Part shown: piece by piece, positions 59,992-64,000 of the stretch
Numbering within the stretch: the first letter of the stretch is position 1
Layout: each line of letters starts with the position of its first letter
DNA from: a virus
Length of the DNA: 64,000 nucleotides
IMG/VR virus record: IMGVR_UViG_3300023276_000007
Span: 1 to 64,000 of that record
Direction: 5' to 3' (one strand)
Notes under the pieces: model-generated
Database searches by the model: none
Seen by the model: the letters and a program-made list of their open reading frames with translations, nothing else
Told to the model about the DNA's origin: nothing
Program-made: the position numbers and the translations under genes

Positions 59992-60590
59992 AGGAATCAT
60001 ACTTAGGAACTCAGGGGCGTATAAAAGCTTCATGGGTTAAGAATAAGGTCGTAGACAAAGACCCGGCCTACAATGGTAAAAACATTTTCACATTTAATGG
60101 AGCAGACGTATTAGCTAAGCTAATCGGCGGAGATACTACCTTTGTTCCAAATCAGCTAGGCTTCATCTACGGACCACAAGCCGGCGCGATGGCAAACCCT
60201 TCAGCCACTAGACAGCATACCTGGGATAGCATTGCTTCCGACGTTGCTGCCTTAGGTGGTAATATGATCCTAAGCCCTATAAGTAGCTGCCCCTCTTTCC
60301 GGGTCGACGGCGATGCTACTCGTTACAATCATAACGTAGTGACTCTCAACGCTATCAGTGACCCTACAGCTAACCTTGTGTTCTCCGGAGGCTCTTATGC
60401 AACACAGCCACCACAGAACCCCGATGATAGATTTTTTCAGGTAGTCCTTATCTCAGCCGTTAAGAAGCTTGGTTCAACTACCCCAACATACGTTCCGCTG
60501 GCCAGAGCACAGCTTGATGCAGGAACCAGTGGCTTACTGGTGCAGCAGCAGTCAGACTTGGCAGTATTTTGGGACTTAATATTTAGATAA
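59970..60590 (+). CDS. Baseplate/tail protein, 206 aa
   Basis: ATG 59970 lies within the upstream gene; ATG 59982 is a possible alternative. The protein is beta-rich with Asn/Gly/Ser loops (FIYGPQAGAMANPSATRQHT; SPISSCPSFRVDGDATRYNH) and no motif. Position suggests a fibre or baseplate appendage. Confidence 0.5.
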   Translation: MDKTMQLKESYLGTQGRIKASWVKNKVVDKDPAYNGKNIFTFNGADVLAKLIGGDTTFVPNQLGFIYGPQAGAMANPSATRQHTWDSIASDVAALGGNMILSPISSCPSFRVDGDATRYNHNVVTLNAISDPTANLVFSGGSYATQPPQNPDDRFFQVVLISAVKKLGSTTPTYVPLARAQLDAGTSGLLVQQQSDLAVFWDLIFR

Positions 60591-60602
60591 TGGAGTAACG
60601 AC

Positions 60603-63284
60603 ATGCCTACATTTCCAGCCGTAGATGGTTATAAAAATGAAGAAGACGTCGAAGAGGATATCCTCAATCGACCTATATTAGCCCTTAAAGAGCGCACAGA
60701 GTTCCTTAGACAACAACTAGAGAACTTAGCAGGGCAGCAGGCCTTTGAGTCTGTAAGAATAACAGACGTAGACTTAAACACTGAAGTACCTCCCGTAGTG
60801 TACGATTTTGTATTTGTAGAGCAGGGTAACACCTTCTCTAAGGCGATTGCCGCTTCGTCACAAAATTTCTTAACACCTTATCAGATGGCAGAAGATTCTG
60901 CATTTGCTGTAGGTATCCTGACCAGCATCTCTGGTGCAGGTAAAGGAACAGTTGCCTTATATGGTAAACTAGACCTGCCTTCTAATGTTGATGTTAACAC
61001 ACTTCTTGAAAGCGGCGAAAGCTTCCGACCAGGACCATATTACCTCTCGACTAGCGAAGAAGGTAAACTTACTGCTACACCGAAAGGCCCGGCAGTCTAT
61101 GTTGGCTTTATTATAGATGATACCGCAGACACCTCTATATCTGCGACTATCATGTTAGCACCTCAGTATAAAGATTTATGGCAGGCCCACTCACATTTTA
61201 AATTTGTCTTATCCGACAATGTGGCTGGCCGTCATGTACGAACAGGTGTTGACGTTGATGATGCACATGGTATCGCACCATTCCAGACAGATACTCCTAA
61301 TGACTTAGGTTGTTTCATTCTAGGTGGTTATACCGCCGATGAGTCTGGTGTAGCTCCTGTGTACACTTTGGTTCTAGAAGGTACTGACTTTGATGACATG
61401 GTTCTCAAGTGGTCTACCGATGACGGGTCTGATGACGGACTAGCAGGCCAGGCTGATCCTAAGTACGGTGCAAACACTGGGGTAAGAATTACTTCACTGT
61501 ATAGACCCGTTAGCTTTGGTAGCTTTGGTTTCCAGTTTGTGCTACATGCAGACTTAGATCCATTAAGTATGCCAGCAGTGCCGTCACAGCCGTGGGTTCC
61601 ACCTTTGACAGCTACCGCAGCAGAACGTACATGGACACTTACATTACCAGATGACGCCAAAGGTTGGCTTCCTCGTATGCACTATTCCGAAGGTGTCAGC
61701 ACTACTGGTGATCTTCCATTTGCTATCTTCGGGTACAATTACGATAACACCGCCAACGAGACAGCTCCTACATTCTCTTTAGAAGTGACTGTAGCAGGTG
61801 ATGTCGATACAGGTGGCCCTTTTCCTGATGTCGAGGTATTCGATAGTGCAGGTACTTCACTAGCTACACTCTCTGCAGTGTCAGGCAACAGCTTTATCCC
61901 AATAGCGGATGGCTTGTTCCTATATATCCCGCTATTTACCTCCGCTGGTGCCGCAGCAACGTCTGCGTTAGCTCTAGCCGAGACTTGGGACTTTTCTTTG
62001 GAAGATAGAGTGCCTCAAAGCTTATTTGAGTACGCTATCGACATGGATAAGTCTTTAACGGCCTATTACCCACCATCGCCAGTTAGTTCTGTAGTTATGG
62101 AGCTTAATGGCCTAACTATGAGCCAACGTGGTGAATTTGAGGCTGGAAAAGGCCTATATACCCCAGATGTTGCTACTTTATACTGGTTTGCCGATACTTT
62201 CGGCGGAACGCCTTGGAATAGGGATATACAGTTTGAAGTTACCCCTGACGCCCGCTTTGACGCCGATGTTGCTATTTATATGACCAAAATGGCTCTAAAT
62301 GCTGCTGGTATCGTTAATTCTATAAAAGTAGAAGAAGGTGCGCCCCTAACTATCGTTGACTGCCACACAGGACTACCTGCGTCTACAGGCGACCTTTTAA
62401 TCAAGGCTGCGTTCAACTTCTCTATCTTAGAAGGTAACTTAGGCGGATTTAAGACTGTTAAAGGTGTAGATGCGGAAGGTAACTTCCTAACTGGCCCTGT
62501 AGTTGAGAAACTAGTAGCAGGTCCTAATATCCTTATAGAAGGAGATACTTCTGCCCCTGGGCAAGGTATTGTTAGAGTTTCCGCTATCATAGAAGGTTCT
62601 AACCGAGGGCAGTTCCACGACGTAAGCCTGTTGAACGCTAAGTACGAAAGACTTAGAGACAGGTTATTCACATTCTTAAAGCTACTCGCATGGGACAGTC
62701 AGTCTGTTAACAATGTAGAGACAGGCTTTACGATGCAGTTCCGGGTTCCCGACTATTTGACCAGTAACTATAAAGTAAGCATGTACCTCACAACGTTTGG
62801 CCTAGCCGATGTTGCAGCAGGCGGTGTTAATAACGGTAGAAAGTACGCCGGCCTTAACATCAGCTATAACGTAGTTCCTGACCTTACCAACGTTAATGGT
62901 AATGGAGTCTTTGCCTTTGTAGGTAGAAACCTTGTAGATGCAGGAGCTTCCGGAATACTTACAGGAGAAGTCGATGCCGACATCGTCTTAGGTGCCGACG
63001 GCTCAGACTACACAGCATATGACCCACTTCTCGTTACAAGCGATCCATCTATCTCTCCGATACCAGGGCAGGTAGTTCTTCCTGGAGGTCTCTCACAGAT
63101 TCCTTTCCCAGGCGGAGACATAGCACATGTTACTGCTGGAGACATTGTCACAATCAAAGTGTCAAGAACTTCTCCTGTGACAAACATCGGCTCAAGCCCT
63201 GTAGCGGGAACTGATTATGAGTATACTGATGAGATCGGTTTCCTTAATCTTGACTGGAAATTAACTGACGTAGGCACTGTCTAA
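60603..63284 (+). CDS. Tail fibre/baseplate-attached structural protein, 893 aa
   Basis: ATG 60603 with AATGGAG upstream. N-terminal charged helix (VEEDILNRPILALKERTEFL), then a long series of beta-rich modules with Asp/Thr/Gly loops and a helical stretch near residues 675-700 (YERLRDRLFTFLKLLAWDSQ). A LWQAHSHFKFVLS segment near residue 195 has closely spaced His that could bind a metal. The C-terminal quarter is beta-rich with Gly/Pro loops. Probably a tail fibre or receptor-binding assembly protein. Confidence 0.6.
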   Translation: MPTFPAVDGYKNEEDVEEDILNRPILALKERTEFLRQQLENLAGQQAFESVRITDVDLNTEVPPVVYDFVFVEQGNTFSKAIAASSQNFLTPYQMAEDSAFAVGILTSISGAGKGTVALYGKLDLPSNVDVNTLLESGESFRPGPYYLSTSEEGKLTATPKGPAVYVGFIIDDTADTSISATIMLAPQYKDLWQAHSHFKFVLSDNVAGRHVRTGVDVDDAHGIAPFQTDTPNDLGCFILGGYTADESGVAPVYTLVLEGTDFDDMVLKWSTDDGSDDGLAGQADPKYGANTGVRITSLYRPVSFGSFGFQFVLHADLDPLSMPAVPSQPWVPPLTATAAERTWTLTLPDDAKGWLPRMHYSEGVSTTGDLPFAIFGYNYDNTANETAPTFSLEVTVAGDVDTGGPFPDVEVFDSAGTSLATLSAVSGNSFIPIADGLFLYIPLFTSAGAAATSALALAETWDFSLEDRVPQSLFEYAIDMDKSLTAYYPPSPVSSVVMELNGLTMSQRGEFEAGKGLYTPDVATLYWFADTFGGTPWNRDIQFEVTPDARFDADVAIYMTKMALNAAGIVNSIKVEEGAPLTIVDCHTGLPASTGDLLIKAAFNFSILEGNLGGFKTVKGVDAEGNFLTGPVVEKLVAGPNILIEGDTSAPGQGIVRVSAIIEGSNRGQFHDVSLLNAKYERLRDRLFTFLKLLAWDSQSVNNVETGFTMQFRVPDYLTSNYKVSMYLTTFGLADVAAGGVNNGRKYAGLNISYNVVPDLTNVNGNGVFAFVGRNLVDAGASGILTGEVDADIVLGADGSDYTAYDPLLVTSDPSISPIPGQVVLPGGLSQIPFPGGDIAHVTAGDIVTIKVSRTSPVTNIGSSPVAGTDYEYTDEIGFLNLDWKLTDVGTV

Positions 63285-64000
63285 TGAGTAACGTACTTGA
63301 ATGGCTAAATGAGAACTCCTTAAGAGCTTACCCTTTTAAGGAAGATACCTCGCGCTCCGATGGTACGCATGTTATCCCTAACGACCTTATAGTTGATATG
63401 GCCTTCGTCGTACCCGTTGCTACCACAGACACGTTCTACCTTAAAACTTTAATGATATCAGGAACACAGATTACAGGTGTTCTTGCTAATCAAAACGAGA
63501 ATAACGTAGGAACGTTCTCAGTACCTGTAACTTCTCATAAAGAGAATGACGGCTACGAGATAGTAGGCGCTGGTACATACACGGATGCCAGAGGTAGAGT
63601 TGTTGTAGGAGACCTTACGGATCTTGCTATAAAACTTCCAGAAGGTGTTTATAACTATGAAGTAGAAGCTACAGCCTTTGAGCTTTCTGCTATCCGACCT
63701 GACCTTCGTAAGCTTAGGGGTATAAAGATAGAAAAGGCCGATGGGTCTGTATCCGACTTATTAACCGGTATAGTGACTCTGGTGTCAGGAACAAACGTAA
63801 CTTTAGAAAACCCTTCAGCAGGTCTTGTAAGAATCAATGCTATTGGTAACGAAGACTATATAGAAGACTGTGGAGATTGCCTTAACGGATTCTCTATACC
63901 TGACCCGATAAGAACTATTAACGGAGTGGGTGGAGACGAAACTGGCAATCTAAATTTAATCTCTACGGAGCAGTGTTTAGTAATAACCCCAGACGCATCA
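63284..64000 (+). CDS. Tail/baseplate protein, partial (runs off the window)
   Basis: Overlaps the previous stop by one base (TAATG) and is open for 239 codons to the end of the window. The N-terminus (VLEWLNENSLRAYPFKEDTS) resembles the 'L.EN.lR.YPF' start of baseplate-attached phage tail proteins. The remainder is beta-rich with a CGDC pair near residue 200. The C-terminus is missing, so size and role cannot be given. Confidence 0.6.
   Translation, partial: MSNVLEWLNENSLRAYPFKEDTSRSDGTHVIPNDLIVDMAFVVPVATTDTFYLKTLMISGTQITGVLANQNENNVGTFSVPVTSHKENDGYEIVGAGTYTDARGRVVVGDLTDLAIKLPEGVYNYEVEATAFELSAIRPDLRKLRGIKIEKADGSVSDLLTGIVTLVSGTNVTLENPSAGLVRINAIGNEDYIEDCGDCLNGFSIPDPIRTINGVGGDETGNLNLISTEQCLVITPDAS

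Noticed and set aside
1-64000. Prophage origin, tRNA genes, CRISPR arrays or insertion sequences.
   Set aside because: No integrase, attachment site, cloverleaf, regular repeats or transposase seen; all genes fit one phage structural region.

Overview
The window is one continuous piece of a large contractile-tailed bacteriophage genome (myovirus morphology, class Caudoviricetes). The evidence is a complete packaging, head, neck, tail and baseplate gene set: large terminase, portal, prohead protease, scaffold, major capsid protein, tail sheath, tail tube, spike, tape measure, gp25-like and gp6/J-like wedge proteins. Apart from two leftward genes at 93-1312, everything is on the + strand. Genes are packed with ATGA or TAATG overlaps, as expected for long late operons. 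I saw no integrase, tRNA gene, CRISPR array or insertion sequence. The host cannot be named from this window.

Layout. 1-1312: two unknown leftward genes. 1380-2999: two glycosyltransferases (a GT31-like enzyme and a NodZ-like enzyme) and a small Cys-motif protein. 3076-9419: terminase, accessory proteins with low-complexity or SAP-like regions, and portal, ending at an intrinsic terminator. 9559-13148: papain-like cysteine protease, two unknown proteins and a 2H phosphoesterase (LigT-like) fused to Cys-rich and tail segments. 13208-17341: small Gly/Ala-rich, membrane-like proteins. 17378-26353: a multisubunit RNA polymerase in three pieces. 26389-33402: more unknown head-region proteins. 33402-38172: prohead protease, scaffold, core protein, decoration protein and major capsid protein, ending at a strong terminator. 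38282-41459: tagged proteins and neck proteins. 41477-64000: sheath, tube, spike, frameshifted tail chaperone, tape measure, hub, a sigma-70-like factor, wedge proteins and fibre-like proteins; the last gene runs off the end.

The most unusual part is the polymerase. Its pieces lie in rpoB-rpoC order: beta N-terminal half, then a fusion of the beta C-terminal half with the beta' N-terminal half, then five unrelated genes, then the beta' C-terminal half. The pieces join almost residue to residue with the cellular subunits, as if a fused rpoBC gene had been cut twice. The beta N piece begins with a short 'GF..K' helix motif that is also found near the start of many small head-region proteins and in the C-terminal part of the 2H phosphoesterase. 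My main hypothesis is that this motif is a capsid-targeting tag for a set of proteins carried in the virion and delivered with the DNA: RNA polymerase, 2H phosphoesterase and glycine-zipper proteins.

A second recurring pattern, hydrophobic-x-K-x-A, is dense in the scaffold, core and tagged proteins. It also occurs near residue 28 of the capsid protein and is nearly absent from the sheath. It may be the recognition motif of the prohead protease. Both ideas come from reading the sequence and need virion proteomics.
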